Shown here piece by piece: positions 34,465 through 43,579 of a stretch of DNA of 64,000 nucleotides. Origin of the DNA: Bacteroidales bacterium UBA5197 (GTDB lineage Bacteria; Bacteroidota; Bacteroidia; Bacteroidales; Lentimicrobiaceae); the NCBI GenBank assembly GCA_002412885.1, contig DHVX01000051.1, forward strand, positions 1-64,000. The letters run 5' to 3'. The position numbers and the translations under genes were made by a program. Each line of letters begins with the position of its first letter. Within the stretch, counting starts at the first letter, position 1. Under the pieces are notes generated by a model. It was not told the DNA's origin and made no database searches. It was given only the letters and a program-made list of their open reading frames with translations.

Positions 34465-36071
34465 TGGCAGAACACACTGAAACCAAATACCTGCCCAATT
34501 ACCTTGAATATCAGGGTAAGCATAAGGGGCTGCTTGGCTGGCTGACCACAACCGATCACAAACGGATCGGCCTGTTATATTTTTATTCCATGATGACCTT
34601 TTTCCTTGCCGGTGTGGTGATGGGACTGCTCATGAAATTTGAGTTGATTTCTCCTGGCGAGCAAATAATGGGGGCACAAACATACAATGGTTTGTTTACC
34701 CTTCATGGATTGACAATGATCTTTTTATTTGTAATTCCCGGGGTTGCGGCTGTTTACGGAAACTTTTTCCTGCCCATTCTTATCGGGGCTAAAGATGTTT
34801 CATTTCCACGGCTGAACCTGATGAGCTGGTACCTTTATATATTGGGTGCTATCGTTGTACTGAGTTCCCAGTTTATGGGCGATGGACCACCGGATACCGG
34901 ATGGACATTCTATGCTCCTTATAGCTTAAAAACTCAAACCAATGTTGTTGCTGCCGTTACCGGAGCATTTATACTCGGATTCTCATCTATTTTAACCGGA
35001 TTAAACTTTGTAGTAACCATGCACCGTCTGCGTGCGCCGGGTATGGGCTGGCTGAGAATGCCTCTCTTTGCATGGTCGCTTTACGGAACCGGGTGGATTC
35101 AGTTACTTGCCACTCCTATTGTTGGAATTACATTCCTTATGGTTATCGCCGAACGACTTCTGGGCATTGGATTCTTTGATCCGGCAATCGGTGGAGATCC
35201 GATTCTGTATCAGCATCTGTTCTGGATATACTCTCATCCGGCGGTTTATATCATGATACTTCCGGCAATGGGTGCCATCACCGAAATTATTCCAACATTT
35301 GCGCGTAAAACCATTTTCGGTTATACTGCCATCGTAATTTCAAGTATGGCCATCGCTTTTGTAGGCTATTTTGTTTGGGGACACCATATGTTCACATCCG
35401 GAATGAGTTCAACCTCCCGTTGGGTATTTTCGCTGCTCACATTTCTGGTTGCTATCCCTTCAGCAATTAAAGTCTTTAACTGGACAGCCACACTTTACAA
35501 AGGTTCTATCAATATTCAGCCTCCTTTTCTTTGGGCCATTTCCTTTATATTCGTCTTTATGATCGGCGGTTTCTCCGGACTTGTGCTCGGATCTCTTGCA
35601 ACCGATATTCATACCCATGATACTGCATTTGTTGTTGCTCACTTCCATTACATTGTTTTCGGAGGAACAGGCTTTGCATTTTTCGGCGCACTGCATTATT
35701 GGTTCCCGAAAATGTTTGCCAGGGTTTACAACACCAAAGTTGCCAATATTGGCCTTCTCATCTTTTTTATCGGCTTCAATATGCTTTACTTCCCTATGTT
35801 CTATCTGGGGCTCATAGGAATGCCGCGCCGTTATTATGATTACCTGCCAATGTTTCACAATGCCAATATACTTTCAACTGTTGGATCATGGATTCTGGCG
35901 ATAGGGCTCATAATTATCATTGTTAATCTTTTCAGAGCACGCAAAGCAACAGGAAAAATTGTTGACGATCCATGGGATGGAAAAACACTGGAGTGGACTA
36001 CTTCCTCTCCTCCTATTGTTGAAAATTTCGAAGAGATACCAGTAGTTGACCACGGGCCTTATGAATACTAA
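34464..36071 (+). CDS. coxA: Heme-copper oxidase subunit I, A2 type (caa3)
   Basis: 535 residues, twelve membrane helices. Heme and CuB ligands are all visible: LHGLTMIF (heme a His), YSHPAVY (H258, cross-linked Y262), WGHHMFTSG (CuB His pair) and DTAFVVAHFHYIVFGG (heme a3 and heme a His). The residue before Pro-x-Val is part of the YSHPxVY motif (Y256-S257) with Ala in place of the A1-family Glu, which marks the A2 subfamily. It reduces O2 and pumps protons, fed by ACIII through the cytochrome domain of CoxB. Confidence 0.97.
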   Translation: MAEHTETKYLPNYLEYQGKHKGLLGWLTTTDHKRIGLLYFYSMMTFFLAGVVMGLLMKFELISPGEQIMGAQTYNGLFTLHGLTMIFLFVIPGVAAVYGNFFLPILIGAKDVSFPRLNLMSWYLYILGAIVVLSSQFMGDGPPDTGWTFYAPYSLKTQTNVVAAVTGAFILGFSSILTGLNFVVTMHRLRAPGMGWLRMPLFAWSLYGTGWIQLLATPIVGITFLMVIAERLLGIGFFDPAIGGDPILYQHLFWIYSHPAVYIMILPAMGAITEIIPTFARKTIFGYTAIVISSMAIAFVGYFVWGHHMFTSGMSSTSRWVFSLLTFLVAIPSAIKVFNWTATLYKGSINIQPPFLWAISFIFVFMIGGFSGLVLGSLATDIHTHDTAFVVAHFHYIVFGGTGFAFFGALHYWFPKMFARVYNTKVANIGLLIFFIGFNMLYFPMFYLGLIGMPRRYYDYLPMFHNANILSTVGSWILAIGLIIIIVNLFRARKATGKIVDDPWDGKTLEWTTSSPPIVENFEEIPVVDHGPYEY

Positions 36072-36083
36072 TTTCAGGAAGAC

Positions 36084-36707
36084 ATGGAAACGATAACCAC
36101 CCCTCATCACGCCGATGCCCACCGCGACGACACCGCCGCCAAACTGGGCATGTGGCTGTTTATTTTTACCGAAATTCTCCTTTTTGGCGGGCTCTTCATT
36201 GTGTATTCGGTTTACCGCTTTAAAAACCCGGTTGCATTTGAACTCGCTCATCACGAGCTCAGTATCACCATGGGATTAATCAACACCATAATTCTTCTGG
36301 TGAGCAGTGCTACAGTTGCCATTTCCATTTCAGCAATGCAGAAAAATGACAAAAAGATGACAATGCTTATGCTTGGCATTACCTTGCTGCTTGCTTTGGT
36401 CTTTCTGGTAAACAAGTACTTTGAATGGGGCGGAAAGTTCGAACATGGAATGTATCCGGGCTCAGAACTGATGAAAAATCTCAGCAACGGAGATATGCTC
36501 TTTTTCAGCCTCTATTTCTTTATGACCGGGCTTCATGCAGTTCACATCATCGTAGGAATGATCCTTTTGGCAATTACACTGGTAAAAGTTAAGACCGGTG
36601 CTGTTAATACAGGCAAATACGCACTTCTTGAAAACAGCGGTCTTTACTGGCATCTTGTTGACCTTATCTGGATTTTCCTGTTCCCTTTGTTCTACCTGAT
36701 TCATTAA
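36084..36707 (+). CDS. coxC: Cytochrome c oxidase subunit III
   Basis: 207 residues, five helices. Family landmarks: KLGMWLFIFTEILLFGGLFI at the N-terminus, LFFSLYFFMTGLHAVHIIVG in the middle, and ENSGLYWHLVDLIWIFLFPL at the end. It stabilises subunit I and aids proton uptake. It follows coxA by 12 nt. Confidence 0.96.
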   Translation: METITTPHHADAHRDDTAAKLGMWLFIFTEILLFGGLFIVYSVYRFKNPVAFELAHHELSITMGLINTIILLVSSATVAISISAMQKNDKKMTMLMLGITLLLALVFLVNKYFEWGGKFEHGMYPGSELMKNLSNGDMLFFSLYFFMTGLHAVHIIVGMILLAITLVKVKTGAVNTGKYALLENSGLYWHLVDLIWIFLFPLFYLIH

Positions 36708-36720
36708 ACATTTTACAGTT

Positions 36721-37005
36721 ATGAGCGACGAAAAACATCATATCAGTTCCTATCTATCACACATTATGGTTCTAATGGGGCTTATTGTCCTTACGGTGAT
36801 TACCGTGCTTATTACCAGTGTTGAGATGGGACCTTACAACACTGCTGCAGCAATGCTGATTGCCTCAATTAAAGGAGCTATTGTACTTCTTTATTTCATG
36901 CACCTGCGATTTGACAATAAAATCTATGGAGTTATGGTTGCCATTGTGATAGCCATATTTGCAGCGGTTATAGTAGTTACCTTTTTCGATTACCTTTACA
37001 GATAG
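36721..37005 (+). CDS. coxD: Cytochrome c oxidase subunit IV
   Basis: 94 residues with three helices (LMGLIVLTVITVLITSVEM; TAAAMLIASIKGAIVLLYFM; VMVAIVIAIFAAVIVVTFF). The KGAIVLLYFMHLRFDNKIY block is characteristic of the bacterial subunit IV (COX4 pro) family. It sits between subunits III and II, 13 and 8 nt away. Confidence 0.94.
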   Translation: MSDEKHHISSYLSHIMVLMGLIVLTVITVLITSVEMGPYNTAAAMLIASIKGAIVLLYFMHLRFDNKIYGVMVAIVIAIFAAVIVVTFFDYLYR

Positions 37006-37013
37006 GAGCAATT

Positions 37014-37949
37014 ATGTACTCAGGAGCTTCAAATTTCGTTACAGCAACCGACACTGCATTTGTTGTAATTATAGGCATTTCAGTAATTTTTCTGGTTGGA
37101 ATTACAGCAATCATGCTTTGGTTTATTTACCGCTACAGCAAAAAACGCAATCCGGTTGCCACCCAGATTCATGGCAGCAATACGCTGGAAGTGGTATGGA
37201 CAATTATTCCTACCATTCTCGTTCTGGTGATGTTCTTTTATGGATGGGCTGGTTATTCACCAATGCGGAATGCACCCAAAGATGCCATGAAAATCAGAGC
37301 CACTGCCAGAATGTGGTCATGGATGTTTGAATACGAGAATGGAATCAAAACCGATACCCTTTACGTTCCACTGGATAAAGCAGTTGCACTTGATCTTATT
37401 TCGGTTGATGTAATTCACAGTCTCTATATCCCGGCTTTCAGGGTAAAGGAAGATATGGTTCCCGGAAAAACGAACAAAATGTGGTTTATCGCACAAAAGG
37501 AGGGCAAATATGAGCTTTTCTGCACCGAATATTGCGGGCTTTCTCACTCATACATGTTCACCGAAGTGAAAGTACTGCCACAAAAGGAATTTGATGCCTG
37601 GTACGCCAGAATGTCTGACACTACTTTACAGGCCGAAGCAGCAAAAACTCCGGGCGTAAAAGGCAAACAACTGGTTCAGATGAACGGGTGCATTGCCTGC
37701 CATTCGGTGGATGGCTCAAAACTGATCGGACCTTCATTCAAAGGAATTTATGGTCAGACACATTCTGTTATCACCAACGATAAGGAAAGAGAAGTTGTTG
37801 TGGATGATGAATACATCAAACGGGCAATATACGAACCAAACGACGATGTTGTAAAAGGATACACCAAAGGAATGATGATTTCGTATAAAGAACAGCTATC
37901 GGAAGCTGAAATAGCCGAAATCATTGAATACCTGAAGACACTTAAATGA
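37014..37949 (+). CDS. coxB: Cytochrome c oxidase subunit II with C-terminal cytochrome c domain (caa3)
   Basis: 311 residues. Two N-terminal helices, then the CuA domain with HSLYIPAFRVKEDMVPG and ligands in CTEYCGLSHSYM, then a fused cytochrome c domain with CIACH and an axial Met candidate in KGMMISYKEQL. The fused heme c marks a caa3 oxidase, which can take electrons directly from a docked ACIII. The stop overlaps the ctaB start (ATGA). Confidence 0.96.
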   Translation: MYSGASNFVTATDTAFVVIIGISVIFLVGITAIMLWFIYRYSKKRNPVATQIHGSNTLEVVWTIIPTILVLVMFFYGWAGYSPMRNAPKDAMKIRATARMWSWMFEYENGIKTDTLYVPLDKAVALDLISVDVIHSLYIPAFRVKEDMVPGKTNKMWFIAQKEGKYELFCTEYCGLSHSYMFTEVKVLPQKEFDAWYARMSDTTLQAEAAKTPGVKGKQLVQMNGCIACHSVDGSKLIGPSFKGIYGQTHSVITNDKEREVVVDDEYIKRAIYEPNDDVVKGYTKGMMISYKEQLSEAEIAEIIEYLKTLK

Positions 37950-38818
37950 GAGAAAAAATAAAAGCCTATATCGCCATCCTTGCCCGACTATGTAAGTTCA
38001 GGATATCGCAGGCGGTAGCGCTTACCACTTTTACTGGTTACTTGATGAGCCACGGGGAATTCTCCCGTGGCATTATTTTTCCGGTTTTCGGCGTGTTTCT
38101 GCTTGCCAGTGCGGCATCTGCATTAAATCAGGTTCAGGAGGTTAAAACTGACCTGCTGATGCCACGCACCAAAAACAGGCCAATACCAACCGGTCAGATC
38201 ACTATCAGAGAAGCACTGTTTTGGGTATTGCTCTTTTCGTTGTCAGGCATTTTTATTTTATGGTTTTTCGATGGCTGGATTGCAGCCTTTCTGGGTGCAC
38301 TGACTTTTGTGTGGTACAATGGCATCTACACACCTCTAAAACGAATTTCAGCCTTTGCTGCCGTTCCCGGAGGAGTTGTGGGCGCATTGCCACCGATTAT
38401 AGGCTGGGTTGCCGGTGGTGGTTCGCTTTTCGATCCGGCAGCTATTGCTCTGGCTATGTTCTTTTTTATCGGACAGGTTCCGCATTTCTGGATACTTCTG
38501 CTCCGATTCGGAGAACAATACGAATTGGCTGGTCTTAAATCACTGACTGCCGAACTTTCGCATCAGCAAATCAGACGACTGACATTTATCTGGATTGCAG
38601 CTACATCGGTTTCAGCTTTTTTGCTTCCCGGTTTTTATGCCTTCAATCACAAAATAACCGCTTATTTTATCTGGGCGCTATCAACAATACTTATTCTGGT
38701 ATTTATCCGGTTGCTGAAACCTTCGCTGCAAAGTGTGAAGTTCAGCTCTTCTTTTCTGTTGATTAACCTGTACTATTTTTTGATTATGCTGGTTTTTTCT
38801 CTGGATGTGCTGATTTAA
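37946..38818 (+). CDS. ctaB: Protoheme IX farnesyltransferase (heme O synthase)
   Basis: 290 residues, UbiA-type prenyltransferase with about eight to nine helices. The first polyprenyl-binding motif reads NQVQEVKTDLLMPRTKNRPI, an NxxxExxxD variant that is common in CtaB. The second region is KRISAFAAVPGGVVGALPPI. It converts heme B to heme O, the step before heme A. It overlaps coxB by 4 nt and is the last gene of the act-cox transcript. No heme A synthase (CtaA) gene is in the window. Confidence 0.94.
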   Translation: MREKIKAYIAILARLCKFRISQAVALTTFTGYLMSHGEFSRGIIFPVFGVFLLASAASALNQVQEVKTDLLMPRTKNRPIPTGQITIREALFWVLLFSLSGIFILWFFDGWIAAFLGALTFVWYNGIYTPLKRISAFAAVPGGVVGALPPIIGWVAGGGSLFDPAAIALAMFFFIGQVPHFWILLLRFGEQYELAGLKSLTAELSHQQIRRLTFIWIAATSVSAFLLPGFYAFNHKITAYFIWALSTILILVFIRLLKPSLQSVKFSSSFLLINLYYFLIMLVFSLDVLI

Positions 38819-38845
38819 TGAATTGATTATCAGATGTCAGGCTGA

Positions 38846-38873
38846 GCGGTTCCGATGGCTATCGGAACGAAGC
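38846..38873. repeat. Dispersed palindrome, second copy
   Basis: TTCCGATGGCTATCGGAA at 38850-38867 with flanks GCGG and CGAAGC identical to 24870-24897 except one base. It lies 27 nt after the ctaB stop; it could act as a processing or termination hairpin but has no T tail. Confidence 0.6.
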
Positions 38874-38975
38874 CTATCATTACATGAAACAGCCTCATAG
38901 AATATTTACCCCGAATAATCCGGGTATATTCATTAAAAGGAAACAAAAAATAAGAAATAAGAGACAAAGACAGGA

Positions 38976-39161
38976 TTACATCCCCATTTGTTTCATTGCC
39001 TCATAAACCAAAAAAGCCGGCCATACCAAAGCTTTCAGAAACCCAACAACACCCATCCAGAAGCCTGCGGCATTAGAAATAAAGTAAACGGCTGCACCGA
39101 TAAATCCCATTCCGTAAATTGCACCTGCCGGTGCGCTTTGCTGCACTTGATTGTTCGACAT
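38976..39161 (-). CDS. Small conserved two-helix membrane protein
   Basis: 61 residues: MSNNQVQQSAPAGAIYGMGF then IGAAVYFISNAAGFWMGVVG, ending FLKALVWPAFLVYEAMKQM. The GAIYGxGFIGAxxYxI ... FWxGxxGxxKAxVWPAFLVY pattern is that of a small protein found widely in bacteria without an assigned function. It is transcribed towards the ctaB end (convergent). Confidence 0.8.
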   Translation of the reverse strand: MSNNQVQQSAPAGAIYGMGFIGAAVYFISNAAGFWMGVVGFLKALVWPAFLVYEAMKQMGM

Positions 39162-39238
39162 GATTTTTTAAGTTTTATATTGTCAGGTAAAAATACGGAT
39201 GTTTCGGTTTAGATTATACCAAAATCTTGCAATAAAAA

Positions 39239-39279
39239 AGCCGGTCATAAAAGAATTTTCATTCCTTAAATGACCGGCT
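39239..39279 (-). terminator. Terminator hairpin after the 39297 lipoprotein gene
   Basis: Ten-bp stem AGCCGGTCAT / ATGACCGGCT (39239-39248 with 39270-39279), 21-nt loop, followed on the minus strand by TTTTTATT. Confidence 0.82.
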
Positions 39280-39296
39280 ATCAGAAAATATTGAAT

Positions 39297-39959
39297 TTAA
39301 TTTACAGGTTTTGAATCAGATGCAAGATAATATCTTACCAATCTGCGTTCGGTTGTGGTAGGTTGCGATGAGAAGAATGGAAAGGTTTCAACAACCATTC
39401 CTATATCTTTCGCATATCTATTATGAATGAATCTGAGATGATACAAAGAGTACTGTGGGTTCATTTGGTATGTAGCTTTGTAATTCAATGTCGCAAAGTC
39501 TCCGGCTGGTGTTGTAACTACCTCATTGATATCCTCCATCTTCACATTTACAGTGTAAATTGTATCGCCATTGTATCTGATGCTGGTATAATTATATAAA
39601 GACGAAGTAAAATCTTCAGAGGAAAAAACAATTCTGCCACCATTATTGACTATATAATGCAAGGAGTCTTTTAGTAATTGAAAATTTCCCAGGGTGGGAA
39701 TAATTGGGGGTCGAACCATTTTCACATAAGTTACACCATCAAGAATCGTATCTTTTTCAACATAGCAACTATCAAAAACATCGAGAGGAGTAGCTACTCC
39801 ATTGCTGTCAACCTGAAAATGCTGATAAATCCAGTAATTCCCTACTTTAAGCTTTCCGTAATCGGGATAGGTAACAATGGGTTCACCGGGATTTTCCTTG
39901 TCGCATGAACTGTTAAAAATGGCAGCAAACGCGAGCATCATGATCATTATTCTCTTCAT
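39297..39959 (-). CDS. Hypothetical lipoprotein
   Basis: 220 residues with a lipoprotein signal peptide (MKRIMIMMLAFAAIFNSSC). The mature N-terminus DKENPGEPIVTYPDYGKLKV leads into VGNYWIYQHFQVDSNG, a layout common to Bacteroidota surface lipoproteins. No catalytic motif is visible and the family is not recognised. It stands alone between two terminators. Confidence 0.75.
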   Translation of the reverse strand: MKRIMIMMLAFAAIFNSSCDKENPGEPIVTYPDYGKLKVGNYWIYQHFQVDSNGVATPLDVFDSCYVEKDTILDGVTYVKMVRPPIIPTLGNFQLLKDSLHYIVNNGGRIVFSSEDFTSSLYNYTSIRYNGDTIYTVNVKMEDINEVVTTPAGDFATLNYKATYQMNPQYSLYHLRFIHNRYAKDIGMVVETFPFFSSQPTTTERRLVRYYLASDSKPVN

Positions 39960-40078
39960 ATCTATTTATTTTTATGATTTTCATTAGAAACGAGCCCGAT
40001 TCTGTTTTATTACATCTTGCCGGATATATAAGATACAAAAAAGCTTTCGCTGTAGGGAAACGATAAAATATTTGTAAA

Positions 40079-40111
40079 ATAAAAAAAAAAAAAAGGGGCA
40101 AAAGCCCCTTT
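40079..40111 (-). terminator. Strong terminator after the cytochrome c gene
   Basis: AAAGGGGC-AAAA-GCCCCTTT (40092-40111), followed on the minus strand by an uninterrupted run of about fourteen T. Confidence 0.88.
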
Positions 40112-40131
40112 AATAAACATTAAAAACATGA

Positions 40132-40596
40132 CTATCTGGGATCAATTTCTATGTCTTTAACCTCGTCAACAGTAATATAACCACCATTGTTTTCGAAGTT
40201 ATTGAGTACATAGTTGATAACGGCAACGGCATCTTCATAATTATCAATCTGAGGAGGCATTGGTGCAGGATATTTGATGGCTGTCTGGCCGACAACTTTC
40301 TCAGAACCATTAAGAACCTGTGCAACTGCCATTTTGGTTTGATTAAGCAAAAAGTCAGATCCTGTAAGTGTTGGAAAAACGTTGGGAATGCCCTGACCAT
40401 TGGCCATGTGGCATGCAAAACATTTCTCGTTGTACAATTGCTCTCCGCGAGCCAGTTGTTCAGCACTCGGGCCTGCGGTTTCTCCGATTTCGGTAGTGGT
40501 TTCAGTAGCAGGTTGCTGACCGCCACCACATGATGTCATCAGTGCAATGCCCATAAAACCGGCAAAGGCTGCAATAAGTAGATTTTTTGTTTTCAT
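40132..40596 (-). CDS. Monoheme cytochrome c lipoprotein
   Basis: 154 residues from the ATG at 40596, chosen because it gives a lipoprotein signal (MKTKNLLIAAFAGFMGIALM-TSC); the upstream extension overlaps the next gene. The heme site is CFACH (NEKCFACHMANGQGIPNVFP), with the distal Met probably in PAPMPPQIDNYEDAVAVINY. The position next to the cbb3 genes suggests a membrane-attached electron donor to the cbb3 oxidase, but this is inference. It starts 62 nt after the SafE-like gene. Confidence 0.88.
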   Translation of the reverse strand: MKTKNLLIAAFAGFMGIALMTSCGGGQQPATETTTEIGETAGPSAEQLARGEQLYNEKCFACHMANGQGIPNVFPTLTGSDFLLNQTKMAVAQVLNGSEKVVGQTAIKYPAPMPPQIDNYEDAVAVINYVLNNFENNGGYITVDEVKDIEIDPR

Positions 40597-40658
40597 AAAT
40601 ATGTGTGTTTTGTTAGTTGATGTAAAATTAATAAAAATCGGGCAAGAGTCAACCTTTT

Positions 40659-41378
40659 TTATTTCGGATGGCAGCATTGCTGCGCTTTTTCTTTTACAGG
40701 AGTAAGGACTTCTGATTTTGGACTGACATATGGAATACCCAGAGATAGTCCCCGCATGAGAATCAGAACACCAATCAGAACAATGACATAAGGAGATAAC
40801 TTATTGATAAAAACCCTGAGTTTAAGACTCATCATGTTGCCAGCCAGTGAAATACCAAGCATTACCGGGATTGTTCCGGCGCCGAATAATGCCATATATA
40901 GCATACCTGCAGTTACACTTCCTGTATTCAATGCCCCGGCTATGGCAACGTAAACCAGGCCGCAAGGTAAAATTCCATTCAATAAGCCTATTCCGAATAG
41001 CGAACCATAAGAACCGTTTCTGAACATTGCCCTGAATCCACCCATCAAACGATGAGAGTACCCGGAAAATACGTTGTTCATTGAGGGCATATTGTTGAAA
41101 ATCAGAGGCACAACAACAAATGAGATCATAAGTACCCCGATGACTATGGATGACCAGCGTTGAAAACCAGCCATATGCAAACTCTTTCCGAGTAACCCGA
41201 AAATGGCACCGAGTATCACATAAGTAAGTACGCGGCCAGAATTGTAAATCAAGCCACTGAAAGTCCGGGTAAACCAGTTTTCACTTTTAAGAGGTAAGGC
41301 AAGCGCAATGGGGCCGCACATTCCGGCGCAGTGCGCACTGCCAACAATTCCTACCAAAAAAGCTGTCCAAAGCAACAT
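40659..41378 (-). CDS. SafE/UreH-like membrane protein of the cbb3 cluster
   Basis: 239 residues, about six helices. The N-terminus carries the H16-C17-x-x-M-C21-GP motif (GSAHCAGMCGPIALAL), a likely metal-binding element, and the second half has the matching NGILPCGLVYVAIAGAL. Proteins of this type (TauE/SafE or UreH-like) are regularly encoded at the end of cbb3 oxidase clusters and are thought to help in copper handling or oxidase assembly. Direct function here is inferred from context. Confidence 0.85.
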   Translation of the reverse strand: MLLWTAFLVGIVGSAHCAGMCGPIALALPLKSENWFTRTFSGLIYNSGRVLTYVILGAIFGLLGKSLHMAGFQRWSSIVIGVLMISFVVVPLIFNNMPSMNNVFSGYSHRLMGGFRAMFRNGSYGSLFGIGLLNGILPCGLVYVAIAGALNTGSVTAGMLYMALFGAGTIPVMLGISLAGNMMSLKLRVFINKLSPYVIVLIGVLILMRGLSLGIPYVSPKSEVLTPVKEKAQQCCHPK

Positions 41379-41458
41379 AATCAGTCTTCTAAAAATTTAC
41401 AGTGAATTTTGACTCAAAAAGGCTAAAGCTTGTTTAAAACTCTAAAAAAAATCAAGCT

Positions 41459-41914
41459 TTATTTCCGGATCATAACCGGCTGTTCATCATAATACTGTTC
41501 ACCTTTCATTGACCAGGATAACTTGATGACGTACTTACCGGGGCTGAAACGGGAAATTGAGAATTTCTGTTTTAATGAAGTATCGGGTTGCATTGCGACA
41601 AGTATATCAGCTTTTTCTGCAGAAGGTCTGTAAAAATAGATATCTCCTTTATCAAAGCCAATGGTTCTGAACTCTTCGGGAAATGTGAGTACCAGCTCAC
41701 CGGAAACCTGCTCAGTTGCAATGGATGCTGAGAGTAGTTTTGTTTTCGCCATGCGGTCAATTTGTTTCTGATATTCAATGCCCTGCGGATAATACTCGGC
41801 TTCAACCAACTCATTATTCTGTCTGAAACTCAGAAAAACCACACTTATCATAGTAACCAGAAAAATGATAATGAAGATGAATATTCCGGTTCCCCAATTG
41901 AATTTTATTGACAT
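41459..41914 (-). CDS. ccoH: CcoH/FixH family protein
   Basis: 151 residues from ATG 41914 (MSIKFNWGTGIFIFIIIFLV), which begins the family's single N-terminal helix. The EAEYYPQGIEYQKQIDRMAK segment is the conserved FixH block after the helix, followed by an Ig-like periplasmic domain. FixH/CcoH assists maturation of cbb3 oxidase. It lies 88 nt downstream of ccoG. Confidence 0.9.
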   Translation of the reverse strand: MSIKFNWGTGIFIFIIIFLVTMISVVFLSFRQNNELVEAEYYPQGIEYQKQIDRMAKTKLLSASIATEQVSGELVLTFPEEFRTIGFDKGDIYFYRPSAEKADILVAMQPDTSLKQKFSISRFSPGKYVIKLSWSMKGEQYYDEQPVMIRK

Positions 41915-42002
41915 GCTTTTTTGTTTAAAAGTTAAAAAATATTCAGGATTTATTAAATCCAAAGTTAGCTAATCCATAAAAACGAAAAACCAACAAAGCC
42001 AT

Positions 42003-43418
42003 TTACTTGGTATCAAGACGATTGGGGCCTACAAAACTGGTTTTAATCTGATCAACTTCCTTGCCGTTTGCCAAAATTCTGAAAGTGACATTGGTCTGGG
42101 AAGTTTTAACATCGTCCTTATCGAGAACCAGCAGAAAATTGGCTATACCCACTTCTCCCTTACCCAAAACCAAAGGATCTCCCATCATTTTCACTTCACC
42201 ATTGGGTTTAATAACTTCAACTTCAACAGGCAGTGATTCTCTGGTTTTATTTATTACCTGAAGGACGTATATATTGCTGAAGTGGGTTTCATCATAATCC
42301 TGATACATTGAACCCGACATACGCAAAACCGTGGTTTCAATAGCTGTGCGCTGGCTGAAAAGATATCCGATCAGCAAAAGCAGTCCAGTGAGAACTGTGG
42401 AATAGAAAAGTATCCTCACATTAAACTTCAGGGGTGTATTATCGGCAATTGTACGTTCTGAAGCATACCTGATAAGTCCTTCAGGCTGATGAGTCCGTTT
42501 CATTATGCTGTTGCATGCATCAATACAAGCTGTACAGTTGATGCATTCCAATTGGGTTCCATTCCTTATGTCGATTCCGGTGGGACAAACCTGCACGCAG
42601 TTCCCACAATCAATACAATTACCTTTGCCAACATCATTTCGGTTTTCCAGTGGATTGAATTTGCCTCGGGGTTCACCACGTTTGTAATCATAGCTCACAA
42701 CTATTGAATTACGGTCAAGTAACACGCCTTGTAACCTGCCGTAGGGACAAATGATTATACAAACCTGCTCGCGGAGTTTGGCAAAAACCAGGTAGTGAAT
42801 GGCGGCAATCACAAAAATGCCAAAGTAGCCAAGCAGATGTTCAACCGGACTATCTTTTGAAATTTCAATCACCCTGTCCATTCCAATAACATAGGCAAGA
42901 AACCAGATAACAGTTATCAGCGAGATAAGGTAAAACACAAAGTGTTTCAGACTTTTACGCCAGATATTATTAAAATCGTATGGGCTGCTGTCCAGTTTGC
43001 GTTGTTTACTGTTGTTGCCTTCGATTGCATATTCTATCTGTCGGTAGATAAACTCCATAAAAATAGTTTGCGGACACAACCATCCGCAAAATATCCTTCC
43101 GAAAATTACGGTAAAGAGCACTATAAACACGATAAAGGCAATCATTGAAAGGACGAACAGGTAGAAATCCTGCGGAAAGAAAGGCATCCCGAAAATAATA
43201 AACTCACGTTCAAGGATATTTAACAGAATCAGCGGATCTCCCTGAACTTTAATAAATGGAATCAGGAAGAAAATAGCCAGCAATACCAGCGAAACTATCT
43301 TTCTGTAATTGTAAAGTCTGCCTTTGGGCTTTTTCGGGTAAACCCATAAGCGCTGCCCATCGCTGGCAATGGTAGAAATCCTGTCGCGAAAATCATCAAA
43401 TTCTTCTGTTTCGTCCAT
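42003..43418 (-). CDS. ccoG: CcoG/RdxA, cbb3-oxidase-associated iron-sulfur protein
   Basis: 471 residues from ATG 43418 (MDETEEFDDFRDRISTIASD); longer frames run through the 117-nt palindromic element and are rejected. N-terminal helices, then FGRIFCGWLCPQTIFMEFIY, a membrane segment, then two 4Fe-4S sites (CIDCGNCVQVCPTGIDIRNG and CINCTACIDACNSIM), and a C-terminal Ig-like domain. CcoG reduces Cu(II) for copper supply to cbb3 oxidase. All cysteine ligands are intact. Confidence 0.95.
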   Translation of the reverse strand: MDETEEFDDFRDRISTIASDGQRLWVYPKKPKGRLYNYRKIVSLVLLAIFFLIPFIKVQGDPLILLNILEREFIIFGMPFFPQDFYLFVLSMIAFIVFIVLFTVIFGRIFCGWLCPQTIFMEFIYRQIEYAIEGNNSKQRKLDSSPYDFNNIWRKSLKHFVFYLISLITVIWFLAYVIGMDRVIEISKDSPVEHLLGYFGIFVIAAIHYLVFAKLREQVCIIICPYGRLQGVLLDRNSIVVSYDYKRGEPRGKFNPLENRNDVGKGNCIDCGNCVQVCPTGIDIRNGTQLECINCTACIDACNSIMKRTHQPEGLIRYASERTIADNTPLKFNVRILFYSTVLTGLLLLIGYLFSQRTAIETTVLRMSGSMYQDYDETHFSNIYVLQVINKTRESLPVEVEVIKPNGEVKMMGDPLVLGKGEVGIANFLLVLDKDDVKTSQTNVTFRILANGKEVDQIKTSFVGPNRLDTK

Positions 43419-43445
43419 GGCAAACTTAATTAAAGCAAAACAAGC

Positions 43446-43562
43446 GGCTGTCTCAAAGGTCTTTTTGGGCTTCGATTCCTCTTCGACAGGCTCAGGGCAG
43501 ACAGCCCGGCCAGGCAAAAGATAAAGCCGGATTATTGACAATCCGGGACTTTTAAGACAGCC
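43446..43562. mobile_element. MITE-like element with IS-type terminal inverted repeats
   Basis: 117 nt bounded by GGCTGTCTCAAAGGTC (43446-43461) and the reverse complement GGCTGTCTTAAAAGTC (43562-43547), 14 of 16 positions identical. The ends resemble the GGCTGTCTCAAAAG type seen at termini of some Bacteroidota insertion sequences (from memory). Inside are the dispersed CTTCGACAGGCTCAGGGCAG repeat and a hairpin CCGGATT / AATCCGG. No transposase. It sits exactly between the ccoP stop and the ccoG start. No clear target duplication was seen. Confidence 0.55.
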
Positions 43563-43579
43563 ACTGAAAGAAAAGAAAA

